Shown: positions 1 to 6,960, numbered from the stretch's first letter. The stretch: 21,974 nt of DNA from CAIRYW01 sp041665985 (GCA_041665985.1 JBAYHV010000014.1:1-21974), one strand, 5' to 3'. Notes: generated by a model not told the origin, from the sequence alone. Numbers and translations: made by a program.

Positions 1-1042
1 CAGCTTTTTGAATTGAAGGAGTTCTTGTTTGTCCTCCAACCAAGATCACTTCATTTATTTCTTCTTTCTTGAAAGGAGAAGCTTCCATTGCTCGCTTTGT
101 AATTTCCATTGCGCGAGCCACAAATTCTGCTGAAAGTTCATCAAGCTTTGCTCTATTTATTTTTAGCAAAAGATGCCTTGGTCCTGATGAGTCCGAGGTT
201 AAAAATGGAATATTAACTTCTGTTTCTGTTGCAGTTGAAAGTTCTATTTTTGCTTTTTCTGCTGCTTCATCGAGTCTTTGCAATGCAAGCGCATCATTTC
301 TAACATCAATTCCTGATTCTTTTTTGAATTCATCCGCAAGGAAGTTGATAATTTTTTGGTCAATATCTTTTCCTCCAAGGTGAGCATCTCCGTCTGTTGA
401 TTTTACTTCGATAACATCGCCTCCAACTTCAAGAATAGAAATATCAAATGTTCCTCCTCCGAAGTCGAACACTGCGATTTTTTCATCCTTCTTTTTGTTG
501 AATCCATAAGCAAGAGCGGCCGCTGTTGGTTCATTGATAATTCTTTTTACATCAAGACCGGCAATTTTTCCTGCATCTTTTGTTGCTTGTCTTTGTGCAT
601 CGTTGAAATATGCAGGCACAGTAATTACCGCTTCGGTAACCGGTTCTCCGAGTCTTGCTTCTGCGTCTGCTTTAATTTTTTGAAGGATCATTGCTGAAAC
701 TTCTTCTGAGCGATACCATTTGTCTCCCATCTTTACCTCGATGCCTCCATTTGCTGCTTTTTGCATTTCAAACGGTACAGAAGATTTATCTTTTTGAACA
801 TTTGCTTCGTCGAAGTTATGTCCAATAAATCTTTTGATCTGGTAGATCGTATTTTTTGGGTTTGTAACTCCTTGTCTTTTTGCAAGTAATCCCGCAAGTC
901 TTTCTCCTGTTTTTGACTGCGCAACTATTGAAGGAGTTGTTCTTGCTCCCTCTGCGTTCTCAAGGATCTTAGGAATTCCTCCTTCCATCACAGCGACAGC
1001 TGAGTTTGTTGTTCCAAGATCTATTCCAATTATTTTTCCCAT
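1..1042 (-). CDS. dnaK: Chaperone DnaK (Hsp70), N-terminal 347 codons, 3' part outside window
   Basis: ATP-dependent Hsp70 chaperone that binds exposed hydrophobic segments and is driven by GrpE (nucleotide exchange) and DnaJ. The frame opens with ATG at 1042 and is still open at base 1, so the gene runs off the left edge. Its first residues carry the phosphate-1 motif GIDLGTTNS (about residues 5-13). Further along are the family stretches VTVPAYFNDAQRQATKDAG, NEPTAAALAYG and the phosphate-2 motif FDFGGGTFD, and near the edge ILVGGQTRTP. Together these cover nearly the whole actin-like ATPase domain; the substrate-binding domain is not in the window. No good Shine-Dalgarno precedes the ATG. 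It is the third gene after grpE and the 101-aa unknown, separated from the latter by a repeat-rich 104-nt spacer. Confidence 0.98.
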   Translation of the reverse strand, partial: MGKIIGIDLGTTNSAVAVMEGGIPKILENAEGARTTPSIVAQSKTGERLAGLLAKRQGVTNPKNTIYQIKRFIGHNFDEANVQKDKSSVPFEMQKAANGGIEVKMGDKWYRSEEVSAMILQKIKADAEARLGEPVTEAVITVPAYFNDAQRQATKDAGKIAGLDVKRIINEPTAAALAYGFNKKKDEKIAVFDFGGGTFDISILEVGGDVIEVKSTDGDAHLGGKDIDQKIINFLADEFKKESGIDVRNDALALQRLDEAAEKAKIELSTATETEVNIPFLTSDSSGPRHLLLKINRAKLDELSAEFVARAMEITKRAMEASPFKKEEINEVILVGGQTRTPSIQKA

Positions 1043-1056
1043 ATGTTTTTTATTAG

Positions 1057-1151
1057 TTGTTAGTGAATAGTGTTTAGTGGCTAGTAAAAATACAACAAAA
1101 AACAGTAATTAGTTCTGACTAGCCACTAGTCACTAACTACTGTTCACTATT
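1057..1151. repeat. TAGT/ACTA-word inverted repeat, copy A
   Basis: The spacer upstream of dnaK contains an imperfect inverted repeat built from TAGTG/CACTA words. The core arms TAGTGGCTAGT (1075-1085) and ACTAGCCACTA (1118-1128) are exact reverse complements. The right side (1118-1151) matches 19232-19265 at 29 of 34 positions by my count, so this is a dispersed family, not a local accident. Confidence 0.7.
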
Positions 1152-1452
1152 TGGCCGGTGCACGAGGAATTGTGCAGTTAAAATATAAAATTGAGTTATA
1201 AGGAGATGGAATTATTTTTGAATTAACTTCCTTAATTATTGAACTGATAGCTCTTTTGATCTGAGAAAATGAAGGAAGAGCTAGGATGATTTCTTCATTA
1301 TTTGCAGAAACAGTATTTAATGGAGTAGAAGAAACAACCTTAGCTTTGATCCTGCCGTTCTCCTCGTAGACCAAAAAAAGCACCTTAAAATCAACTCCTT
1401 CTGGGGATGTGATGATCTTTTCTATGTACTTTGTGCGTTGAGTAACTAACAT
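1147..1452 (-). CDS. Conserved small unknown between grpE and dnaK (101 aa)
   Basis: I do not recognise this protein. It starts with ATG at 1452, has no signal peptide, membrane segment or cysteine-rich motif apart from one Cys near the end, and looks like a small mixed alpha/beta soluble protein. The N-terminal third reads like beta strands (VDFKVLFLVYEENGRIKAKVVSS) and the middle like an amphipathic helix. An extended -10 promoter candidate (1461-1487) lies 8 nt before the ATG, so the message may be leaderless and may continue into dnaK. Its place between grpE and dnaK suggests, but does not prove, a link to the heat-shock operon. The DnaJ or HrcA partner usual in such clusters is not seen here, and this protein resembles neither. 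Confidence 0.75.
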   Translation of the reverse strand: MLVTQRTKYIEKIITSPEGVDFKVLFLVYEENGRIKAKVVSSTPLNTVSANNEEIILALPSFSQIKRAISSIIKEVNSKIIPSPYNSILYFNCTIPRAPAK

Positions 1453-1460
1453 GTTTGGAT

Positions 1461-1487
1461 ATTATATCAAATGAAAGCTATTGTCAA
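1461..1487 (-). promoter_or_regulatory. Promoter for the 101-aa gene and dnaK
   Basis: On the minus strand TTGACA (1482-1487), a 15-nt spacer and TATAAT (1461-1466). The TG two bases before TATAAT makes it an extended -10, which offsets the short spacer. Only 8 nt separate TATAAT from the ATG at 1452, implying an mRNA with almost no leader. Confidence 0.6.
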
Positions 1488-1521
1488 ACTCTATTATTTA
1501 TGTTGTTATCTAAGTTTTTTT

Positions 1522-1592
1522 GTCATTCCCGAGCCGTCGGGAATCTAGTTTGTTTGTTAAATTTTCTGGATTCCCGCCTCCGCGGGAATGAC
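1522..1592. repeat. GTCATTCCCG-type palindromic repeat (MITE-like)
   Basis: Two 27-nt units in inverted orientation (1522-1548 and 1566-1592) match at 22 of 27 positions when one is reverse-complemented. Each unit is itself a hairpin: ATTCCCGA/TCGGGAAT in the left one and ATTCCCGC/GCGGGAAT in the right one. GTCATTCCCG...GGAATGAC hairpins are a widespread class of small non-coding repeats in bacteria. It sits between the grpE stop and the next promoter. The GC-rich arms contrast with the AT-rich surroundings. Confidence 0.8.
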
Positions 1593-1608
1593 AAGCTACA
1601 ATTTGATT

Positions 1609-2172
1609 TTACTCTCCTTTATACTCCCCTACTTTTACCTTTGGAGCCTTGATCTCTTTTCCATTTAATGAGTAACCTTTTTGAACAACTTCAATGACCG
1701 TATCCTCCAAATTTTTGTCTGCAGTGGGAACATATTCGATCGCTTCATCTCTTGTTGAATCAAATTTTTTTCCAAGGGGATTGATCTCGTTCAAACCATC
1801 TTGTTCTAATGTTTGTCTAAAATGATTGTAAATATATTCAACTCCTATTCTCCAATTTTTGTCTACTTTTTCCCAGGCTTCTTTGTTACCCATAGCCATA
1901 TCAAAACTTTCGAGCACTGGAATTAGTCCATCAATAAGACGTTCAGTTGCATATTTTCTGATTTCTTTTTTTTCCTCTTCGTCACGCTTACGGGCATTTA
2001 TAAAATCAGCTTTATCTCTTTGCCAACCAGATAAATATTCTTTGTTTTGTTCTTCAAGTAAAGAAATTTTTTCTTTGAGTTTTCTAACAACCTCTCTAGG
2101 ATCTTTTCCTCCTGATTCCTCGTTATTTTCAGGTTCAATAGTTACGTCGTCTTGTTGTGTATCTTCGTTCAT
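1609..2172 (-). CDS. grpE: Nucleotide exchange factor GrpE
   Basis: GrpE is the cytoplasmic homodimeric exchange factor that releases ADP from DnaK. The 187-aa product has the family plan: an acidic, disordered N-terminus (about residues 1-25), a long coiled coil (about 26-90, with LKEKISLLEEQNKEYLSGWQ and RDKADFINARKRDEEEKKE), and a C-terminal beta domain. The signature around residues 80-150 is clear: LIDGLIPVLESFDMAM, then GVEYIYNHFRQTLEQDGLNEI, then KKFDSTRDEAIEYVPT. The end, VVQKGYSLNGKEIKAPKVKV, is also typical. ATG at 2172 is the start because a promoter with its -10 only 9 nt upstream leaves no room for an earlier one. It is first in a grpE - unknown - dnaK series. I saw no CIRCE operator (TTAGCACTC-N9-GAGTGCTAA) upstream. 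Confidence 0.96.
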   Translation of the reverse strand: MNEDTQQDDVTIEPENNEESGGKDPREVVRKLKEKISLLEEQNKEYLSGWQRDKADFINARKRDEEEKKEIRKYATERLIDGLIPVLESFDMAMGNKEAWEKVDKNWRIGVEYIYNHFRQTLEQDGLNEINPLGKKFDSTRDEAIEYVPTADKNLEDTVIEVVQKGYSLNGKEIKAPKVKVGEYKGE

Positions 2173-2181
2173 GTTGAGTAT

Positions 2182-2209
2182 ATTTTAAGTGATTCTGTTA
2201 AGTTTGCAA
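2182..2209 (-). promoter_or_regulatory. Promoter for grpE
   Basis: Minus-strand TTGCAA (2204-2209), 16-nt spacer, TAAAAT (2182-2187). Nine nucleotides lie between the -10 and the ATG, so the predicted leader is only a few bases. Confidence 0.45.
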
Positions 2210-2212
2210 GAA

Positions 2213-2788
2213 TTATATTTGTCTTCTTTTATAAATTAAAACTATTGCCAGTAAAAAATTCGTTAAAACTAATGATGCTGGATACAGAACTGTTGTAAGT
2301 GAATATGCGGAAAGTGCCAAAAGAGAAAATCCATCTGCAGCCGAACTTAAGAAATATGTGGATAAGGTCTCTGTTTTCGGTTCAGTGTAGGCTTTACGAT
2401 AGGTAGGAATAAATCCAACAAGATCAATTAATGTAATGAGTATCACTGAATAAAAAGGATCTTTCATAAAAATCCAAATGAAAATTGCTATCACGGCTCC
2501 TATTAAACAAAAAGTGTCAAAAGAAGTAATGTTTTTTGTTCCAAATTTTAAAGATAAGAAAAAAACAAAAATACAAAGCGCAGAAGAAACTATAAAACAT
2601 AAAGCACCGAAGCCTCCATTTTCATGAAGAATTGCAATAGAGGCTATTGCCTGAAGTAAACTCCATATGAGCCAAGAATATGAATGAGGTGTAGTTTTTC
2701 TTTTAAAAATATCCTTTATATATGGAACAAAGCATGCGATTGCGAGCAAGCTAGATATTATTCCGAGTATTAATTTTAGATTAAACAT
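2213..2788 (-). CDS. PQ-loop/SemiSWEET-like multi-pass membrane protein (191 aa)
   Basis: A very hydrophobic protein with about six or seven predicted membrane segments. It looks internally duplicated. The first half begins with a helix followed by FVPYIKDIFKRKTTPHSYSW, and the second half has the matching GFIPTYRKAYTEPKTETLST. Both place a proline-tyrosine/proline-threonine turn before a charged loop, the pattern of PQ-loop and SWEET/SemiSWEET repeats. These families include small-solute transporters and receptors of the cytoplasmic membrane; the substrate cannot be read from the sequence. The gene lies directly after the ribosomal terminator, so it is probably a separate transcription unit. 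I infer the family from motif shape only; a different duplicated membrane fold is possible. Confidence 0.7.
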   Translation of the reverse strand: MFNLKLILGIISSLLAIACFVPYIKDIFKRKTTPHSYSWLIWSLLQAIASIAILHENGGFGALCFIVSSALCIFVFFLSLKFGTKNITSFDTFCLIGAVIAIFIWIFMKDPFYSVILITLIDLVGFIPTYRKAYTEPKTETLSTYFLSSAADGFSLLALSAYSLTTVLYPASLVLTNFLLAIVLIYKRRQI

Positions 2789-2810
2789 TTATATAGAAAA
2801 TATTAACATA

Positions 2811-2834
2811 AAATCCCTCTTGCGAGGGATTTTT
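2811..2834 (-). terminator. Terminator of the ribosomal protein block
   Basis: Nine-base-pair stem (2811-2819 with 2824-2832), TTGC loop on the plus strand, 12 nt beyond the rpsI stop. On the minus strand the stem ends in TTT within a four-T tract; on the plus strand the T tract is longer, so it could act both ways. Confidence 0.65.
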
Positions 2835-2845
2835 GTGTTTTAAGA

Positions 2846-3244
2846 TTAACGTTTTGACCATTGAGGAGCCTTTCGGGCTTTCTTCAGACCGAACTTTCGT
2901 CTTTCTTTTGAACGAGAGTCTCGTCTTAGCATTCCTTCTTTCTTCAAAGTTATTCTAACTGTTGGATCATTCAAAAGTAGAGCTCGGGAAATTCCAAGTC
3001 TTACTGATTCTGCTTGTGATGAAATACCACCTCCAGAAACTTTTGCAGAAACATATATTTTTGCAACATCGAGTTTCTTGATCGGACTTTCTACCATGTG
3101 TTGCAATTCCTTTACTGGGAAATATTCTGCAAGTGGTAGATCATTTATTGAGAAACCTGATTTGTCAAAAGAAATTCTAACTCTTGCAACAGAGGTTTTT
3201 CTTCTTCCTACCGCTTCTATGTATCTTGTATCTTTTGTAGCCAT
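2846..3244 (-). CDS. rpsI: 30S ribosomal protein S9
   Basis: S9 (uS9) sits in the small-subunit head and its basic C-terminal tail reaches the P-site tRNA. The 132-aa product has the family hallmarks: YIEAVGRRKTSVARVR at residues 8-23, the GGGISSQAESVRLGISRALL core, and the C-terminal RRKFGLKKARKAPQWSKR, with the terminal SKR that contacts tRNA; most relatives have Y where W stands here. Length is normal. It follows rplM after 12 nt, as in most bacteria, and is the last gene before a terminator. Confidence 0.98.
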   Translation of the reverse strand: MATKDTRYIEAVGRRKTSVARVRISFDKSGFSINDLPLAEYFPVKELQHMVESPIKKLDVAKIYVSAKVSGGGISSQAESVRLGISRALLLNDPTVRITLKKEGMLRRDSRSKERRKFGLKKARKAPQWSKR

Positions 3245-3256
3245 ATTGCAGTTGTA

Positions 3257-3601
3257 TTATTCGTTTATTTTTAAATTCTTAATCATGATTGATCGAAGTT
3301 TGTTTTTTGGAAGCATTCCATAAACAGCAACTTTAACAATTTCGGACATACCTTTTTTTGTTTTTACAGTAAGCAGAGTTTCTTTTTTAAGTCCGCCTGG
3401 GTATCCTGAATAAGTGTTGTGAGTTGTTTCCTTCATCTTTTTGTCTGTAACTGCAATTTTTGAAGCATTTTCTACAACAACTTTTACGGGAGAAACAACG
3501 TTTCTTGCAAAGTTTGGATCTAATTTACCCATAAGGATGCTTGCAACTTCTGTTGCCAGTCTACCGATTTTTTTTCCTGTTGCGTCTATTGTGTATTTCA
3601 T
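3257..3601 (-). CDS. rplM: 50S ribosomal protein L13
   Basis: L13 (uL13) is an early-assembly protein of the large subunit. I take ATG at 3601 as the start. It is one base after the rplQ stop (3603-3605), and the protein then begins MKYTIDATGKKIGRLATEVA, which matches the family's usual VDATGKxLGRLA start. An in-frame ATG at 3640 would add 13 residues overlapping rplQ and looks unlikely. Other hallmarks are the VVENASKIAVT strand, THNTYSGYPGG and VYGMLPKNKLR. At 114 aa it is shorter than the about 142 aa of E. coli L13: the C-terminal tail after the LPKNKLR helix is cut and the N-terminal extension is missing. Probably translated by coupling to rplQ. Confidence 0.95.
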   Translation of the reverse strand: MKYTIDATGKKIGRLATEVASILMGKLDPNFARNVVSPVKVVVENASKIAVTDKKMKETTHNTYSGYPGGLKKETLLTVKTKKGMSEIVKVAVYGMLPKNKLRSIMIKNLKINE

Positions 3602-3602
3602 A

Positions 3603-3956
3603 TTAGTCGATGAATTCAATTCTTGCCATTGATGCGGCATCTTTTAATCTTTTTGGAAGTTTGATGATCCTTGTGTATCCACCCTCTCTTCCGTCAAACT
3701 TCTTTCCAAATTCAGTAACGATCTTTTCTGCCATTTTTTTACTACCAAGCTTTGCTTCAATAACTCTTTTTGCCCCAACATTATTTTTCTTAGCTTGTGT
3801 AACGATCTTTTCGATCATTGGTCTAAGAGCTTTTGCTTTAGCTTCTGTAGTCTTGATAGATTTTTGGTCAACAAGAGCAACAATAAGACTCTTCATAAGG
3901 CCAGCTCTTACTTTTCTTGTTCGATTGAATTTTTTTACTTTATTTCCGTGTCTCAT
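3603..3956 (-). CDS. rplQ: 50S ribosomal protein L17
   Basis: L17 (bL17) binds 23S rRNA near the exit tunnel side of the large subunit. The 117-aa product starts MRHGNKVKKFNRTRKVRAGLM, where the family has MRHRxxGRKLxRxxxHRxAL. It ends with the conserved GGYTRIIKLPKRLKDAASMARIEFI. The N-terminal residues are more lysine-rich and less conserved than usual, but order and ending leave no doubt. It lies 6 nt after rpoA and 1 nt before rplM. Confidence 0.97.
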   Translation of the reverse strand: MRHGNKVKKFNRTRKVRAGLMKSLIVALVDQKSIKTTEAKAKALRPMIEKIVTQAKKNNVGAKRVIEAKLGSKKMAEKIVTEFGKKFDGREGGYTRIIKLPKRLKDAASMARIEFID

Positions 3957-3962
3957 TTTGAT

Positions 3963-4916
3963 TTATTTAAGTTCCATTCCAAGACCTTTTAACATTGTCT
4001 TGATCTCTTTGATACCTTTTGTTCCAAGACCATCAATTTCTGAAAGATCTTTTTCCTTCTTTCTTGCAAGACCTCCAACTGTTCTGATGTTGGCACTGAT
4101 CAATGCGTTGATCGTTCTTGCAGACATGTCAGCCGATTCAATTCTTGTTTTCATCATTTCATCAACCTCTTCTTTGTTAACTGATGATTTTTCTTCTGGT
4201 TTTGAAACTATTTCTTCCTCTTCTTCAATAAAACCAACGATCGCTTTTAGTTGTTCGATGCTGATTCTGATTGATTTTTCTAGAGCTTCACGAGGAGTAA
4301 TACTTCCGTCTGTTTCAATGAAGATCTTTAATTTGTTGAAGTCTGTTCGATTACCTACGCGCATATTTTCTACATCATATCCAACTCTTCTGATCGGACT
4401 GAAGATAGCATCGAGTGCAATCGATCCAATTTCAACTCTATCCTTTTGAATAACTTCTTTTGCCAAATAACCTAGTCCTTTTTCAATATAAATTTCCATG
4501 TCTAGTTCAACTCCTTTTTCTGTAATTTCTGCAATAAAGTGATCAGGAGTCATCATTTCTACCTGGCCTGGGAGTGTGATATCTCCAGCAGTTACCTTCT
4601 TTTCTCCCTTAACATGAAGTCTTAGAAGTTGAGGCTCGTCAGTTAGCATGCTAAATCTAACCTTTTTTAGGTTAAGAATTATAGCTACAACGTCTTCCTT
4701 GACGCCTTTGATCGATGAAAATTCATGACTAACACCCTTAATTTTGATTGAAGTAATAGCAGCACCTTCAATTGAAGATAAAACAATTCTTCTTAGTGAG
4801 TTTCCAAGAGTATGTCCATAACCAGGATAAAGACCATCGATTTCGTAGATACCAGAGATAGCATCCTCTTTGATCACCTTTGGCTTTGATGGCACTAAAA
4901 TTTTTGTGTTTGACAT
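3963..4916 (-). CDS. rpoA: DNA-directed RNA polymerase subunit alpha
   Basis: The alpha subunit dimerises to start assembly of RNA polymerase, and its C-terminal domain contacts upstream promoter DNA and activators. The 317-aa product has both domains. In the N-terminal domain the assembly helix reads GYGHTLGNSLRRIVLSSIEGAA (about residues 32-53), then the SIKGVKEDVVAIILNLK strand region, and later EIGSIALDAIFSPIRRVGYDVENMRVG. An acidic linker (EEEEEIVSKPEEKSS) leads to the C-terminal domain (about 248-317) with two helix-hairpin-helix-like stretches ending IDGLGTKGIKEIKTMLKGLGMEL. The arginine of DMSARTIN appears to occupy the place of the DNA-contacting Arg265 of E. coli. A promoter candidate in the 74-nt gap before the gene suggests expression partly separate from rpsD. 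Confidence 0.98.
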   Translation of the reverse strand: MSNTKILVPSKPKVIKEDAISGIYEIDGLYPGYGHTLGNSLRRIVLSSIEGAAITSIKIKGVSHEFSSIKGVKEDVVAIILNLKKVRFSMLTDEPQLLRLHVKGEKKVTAGDITLPGQVEMMTPDHFIAEITEKGVELDMEIYIEKGLGYLAKEVIQKDRVEIGSIALDAIFSPIRRVGYDVENMRVGNRTDFNKLKIFIETDGSITPREALEKSIRISIEQLKAIVGFIEEEEEIVSKPEEKSSVNKEEVDEMMKTRIESADMSARTINALISANIRTVGGLARKKEKDLSEIDGLGTKGIKEIKTMLKGLGMELK

Positions 4917-4958
4917 AAATTTTGTTTTATTTGTTATTTATATGAAAATTAATAAAAA

Positions 4959-4987
4959 ATTATAACTTAAATTAGATAATTTGGCAA
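4959..4987 (-). promoter_or_regulatory. Internal promoter before rpoA
   Basis: Minus-strand TTGCCA (4982-4987), exactly 17 nt, TATAAT (4959-4964). It lies just past the rpsD stop, in the only sizeable gap of the block. The expected start of transcription near 4951 leaves a leader of about 35 nt before rpoA. Confidence 0.6.
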
Positions 4988-4990
4988 CTC

Positions 4991-5590
4991 TTATCTTCTA
5001 TAAAATTCAAATACTTGAGATAGGTCAAATATTTCAACTGCAGGATCGTAGTGAGGAAGTGCGTAAACTGTAGCTTCTTTAGTTTTTAGCTCTACAGTGA
5101 TCCAATTTGATTTTGCTGCATTTTTTATTTTTTCTTCAACATTAACAAAAACTGGTTTCAAAGCACTTTCCTTTCTGATCGATACAATGTCTCCCTTTGA
5201 AACATTAAATGAAGGAATGTTAACTTTTTTACCATTAACTCTGATGTGTCCGTGAGATACAAATTGTCTTGCTTGTCTTCTTGTATCAGCAAATCCAGCT
5301 CTGTAAACAACGTTATCAAGTCTAAGTTCTAGCATTTGGAATAGACCTTCGTTTTGTGCAGTTCCTTTCTTTAGAGATGCTTTAACATAGTTCTTGAATT
5401 GCTTGTCAGTAATTCCGTACATAAATCTAGCTCTCTGTTTTTCAATTAATTGAGCACCAAAACCAGTCTTCTGTCTTGAAAACTTTGTCTTTCTTCTTTC
5501 CGCACGAGCTTGGTATTTAGCACCTTGAGTTTTCTCAAAGATTCCTGCTCCAAGTCTTCTTGCTATTTTGTATTTTGGTCCTATTTTCAT
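4991..5590 (-). CDS. rpsD: 30S ribosomal protein S4
   Basis: S4 (uS4) nucleates assembly of the small-subunit body. The 199-aa product begins MKIGPKYKIARRLGAGIFEK, a shortened form of the family N-terminus that lacks the zinc-binding cysteines of some species. The centre has QLIEKQRARFMYGITDKQFKNYVKAS, matching the family's EKQKxRxxYGxxExQF pattern. The S4 RNA-binding domain follows (about residues 88-150): LRLDNVVYRAGFADTRRQARQFVSHGHIRVNGKKVNIPS. In many bacteria S4 represses its own operon; no matching leader structure could be identified here. Gene order rpsK-rpsD-rpoA is the common alpha-operon order. Confidence 0.98.
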   Translation of the reverse strand: MKIGPKYKIARRLGAGIFEKTQGAKYQARAERRKTKFSRQKTGFGAQLIEKQRARFMYGITDKQFKNYVKASLKKGTAQNEGLFQMLELRLDNVVYRAGFADTRRQARQFVSHGHIRVNGKKVNIPSFNVSKGDIVSIRKESALKPVFVNVEEKIKNAAKSNWITVELKTKEATVYALPHYDPAVEIFDLSQVFEFYRR

Positions 5591-5644
5591 TGTTAAATTT
5601 GAATTCTGATTTTTTAATTACTATTTATATAAAATAAATGCCAC

Positions 5645-6076
5645 CTAGACTCTTCGTGGCTTAGGTGGTTTTGGTCCATTGTGTGGAACAGGTGTCATAT
5701 CCTTAATTGAGGTAATGTCAAAAGATCCCTTAGAAATAAAACCTCTGATTGATGATTCTCTTCCTGATCCTACTCCTTTAACAACAACTGCAATCTGTCT
5801 CATTCCCATAGCAATTGCTTTTTCACCAAGAACTTCACCAACTTTTGCGGCTGCGAATGGTGTTCCTTTTTTTGCTCCTCTAAAACCTAGATTTCCACTT
5901 GATCCCCAAGCTAGAGTATTTCCTTTACTGTCAGACAGAGTAAGAATTGTATTGTTGTATGTAGATTTAACGCTAAGAGTTCCACTATCAAATCTTTTTT
6001 TAGAAATTGAAGTACCTGAAGCCTTTCCGCCTTTTCCTCCATTATCTTCTTTTTTTACAATTCGTTTTTTTCCCAT
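5645..6076 (-). CDS. rpsK: 30S ribosomal protein S11
   Basis: S11 (uS11) lies in the platform of the small subunit near the E site. The 143-aa product has a basic, glycine-rich N-terminal extension (about residues 1-30) and then the family core: VKSTYNNTILTLSDSKGNTLAWGSSGNLGFRGAKKGTPFAA, VVVKGVGSGRESSIRG, and the end TPVPHNGPKPPKPRRV. Most relatives read HNGCRPPKxRRV, so the C-to-P and R-to-K changes near the end are a mild peculiarity. It is 33 nt after rpsM. Confidence 0.98.
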   Translation of the reverse strand: MGKKRIVKKEDNGGKGGKASGTSISKKRFDSGTLSVKSTYNNTILTLSDSKGNTLAWGSSGNLGFRGAKKGTPFAAAKVGEVLGEKAIAMGMRQIAVVVKGVGSGRESSIRGFISKGSFDITSIKDMTPVPHNGPKPPKPRRV

Positions 6077-6109
6077 TTTAATATTTTTTACTTGATTATT
6101 GAAAATTGA

Positions 6110-6487
6110 TTATTTCTTGTCCGCCTTCTTTCTTCCACTACCCATAGTTTTCTTAGCACCCTTAAGTGTTCGGGCATTTGTTTTTGTTCTTTGACCTCTA
6201 ACTGGAAGACGTTTGATGTGTCTTGTTCCTCTGTAACATTTGATCTCTTTAAGTCGTTTAATGTTTGAAGAAACTTCTCTTTTTAGATCTCCTTCTAATT
6301 TGAATGATTCAACGATCTTTCTGATACTGTTCTCTTCTTCTGTAGTAAGTTCAGGAGCTTTTTTGTTAGCTGGAATTCCGGCTTTAAGTAGGATGGCCAC
6401 AGCTCTTGATCTGCCAACTCCAAAGACCGCTGTTAAAGCGATGTCGATTCTCTTATTTTCAGGTATTGTAATTCCAAGTACTCTCAT
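6110..6487 (-). CDS. rpsM: 30S ribosomal protein S13
   Basis: S13 (uS13) is in the head of the small subunit and forms bridges with the large subunit. The 125-aa product starts MRVLGITIPENKRIDIALTAV and continues GVGRSRAVAILLKAGI, the helix-two-turn-helix region. The C-terminal RNA-binding part is standard: CYRGTRHIKRLPVRGQRTKTNARTLKG. The start codon shares one base with the rpmJ stop (TAATG), which settles the start and implies translational coupling. Confidence 0.98.
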   Translation of the reverse strand: MRVLGITIPENKRIDIALTAVFGVGRSRAVAILLKAGIPANKKAPELTTEEENSIRKIVESFKLEGDLKREVSSNIKRLKEIKCYRGTRHIKRLPVRGQRTKTNARTLKGAKKTMGSGRKKADKK

Positions 6488-6603
6488 TATCCTTGTCTTT
6501 GATTATGTCTTTTATCAGCCTTGCAAACAACCCTAACTACGCCCTCCCTTCGGACAACGATACATTTTGGGCATAATTTTTTGACTGATGCTTTTACTCT
6601 CAT
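6487..6603 (-). CDS. rpmJ: 50S ribosomal protein L36
   Basis: This 38-aa gene encodes L36 (bL36), the smallest protein of the large subunit. The translation begins MRVKASVKKLCPKC and ends CKADKRHNQRQG. It has the complete zinc site of the C+ form: Cys11, Cys14, Cys27 and His33. The stop overlaps the rpsM start by one base. It stands first in the block below its own promoter (6659-6687), with a predicted leader of about 48 nt. Confidence 0.97.
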   Translation of the reverse strand: MRVKASVKKLCPKCIVVRREGVVRVVCKADKRHNQRQG

Positions 6604-6658
6604 TTGATAAATAAATTATAACTTTTTTCTTATTACTAAAAAAATAACAATAGGCACA

Positions 6659-6687
6659 AATATAACAGAAAAGCCTTTTAAAGTCAA
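6659..6687 (-). promoter_or_regulatory. Promoter for rpmJ-rpsM-rpsK-rpsD(-rpoA...)
   Basis: Minus-strand TTGACT (6682-6687), exactly 17 nt, TATATT (6659-6664), in the 99-nt gap between infA and rpmJ. The -35 sits in the loop of a 6-bp hairpin (CCTTTT/AAAAGG) followed by CTTTT, which could weakly end the infA transcript just where the new one begins. Confidence 0.65.
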
Positions 6688-6702
6688 AAGGTTATTCGGT
6701 TG

Positions 6703-6915
6703 TTAATATCTGCGTACTATTCTTGCTTTTCCACCGTAGGGCTCTTTTTCCAAAGCAACCCTATCTCCAATGAGAACTCGAATCCTGTTTAGTTTCATCT
6801 TTCCGGCTAGATAAGCAAGTATTACTTCTCCTCCTTCGAGTTCAACTCTAAATAGAGTATCAGGCAATGCCTCTACTACTATTCCAGGTGTTATTTCTTT
6901 CTCTTGTTTACTCAT
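6703..6915 (-). CDS. infA: Translation initiation factor IF-1
   Basis: IF-1 is a one-domain OB-fold protein that occupies the ribosomal A site during initiation. The 70-aa product shows the fold order: GIVVEALPDTLFRVELEGGEVILAYLAGKMKLNRIRVLIGDRVALEKEPYGGKARIVRRY. Residues 12-23 (VVEALPDTLFRV) and the GDRV turn are diagnostic. The usual secY-adk-map neighbours are absent upstream, so infA is separated from the spc operon and has its own promoter candidate. It is followed by rpmJ, as is common. Confidence 0.97.
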   Translation of the reverse strand: MSKQEKEITPGIVVEALPDTLFRVELEGGEVILAYLAGKMKLNRIRVLIGDRVALEKEPYGGKARIVRRY

Positions 6916-6932
6916 TGAAACGTGTATTAAGT

Positions 6933-6960
6933 ATTTTACATTGTTTATATTTTAAAGCAA
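6933..6960 (-). promoter_or_regulatory. Promoter for infA
   Basis: Minus-strand TTGCTT (6955-6960), 16 nt, TAAAAT (6933-6938). The gap of 17 nt to the ATG leaves a leader of about ten bases. Medium-quality match. Confidence 0.4.

Noticed and set aside
733..924. 63-codon minus-strand frame rich in Lys and Gln
   Set aside because: Out-of-frame shadow of dnaK, which is intact here.
1455..1652. Plus-strand open frame across the palindromic repeat
   Set aside because: It consists of the MITE-like repeat, the 101-aa gene's promoter and antisense of grpE; no coding character.
2173..2212. CIRCE/HrcA heat-shock operator upstream of grpE
   Set aside because: No TTAGCACTC-N9-GAGTGCTAA-like inverted repeat in this gap or before dnaK.
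3602..3640. L13 start at ATG 3640
   Set aside because: Would overlap rplQ and adds 13 residues with no family match; ATG 3601 gives the normal L13 N-terminus.
3610..4449. 279-codon plus-strand open frame
   Set aside because: Exact antisense of rplQ and rpoA, which are certain.
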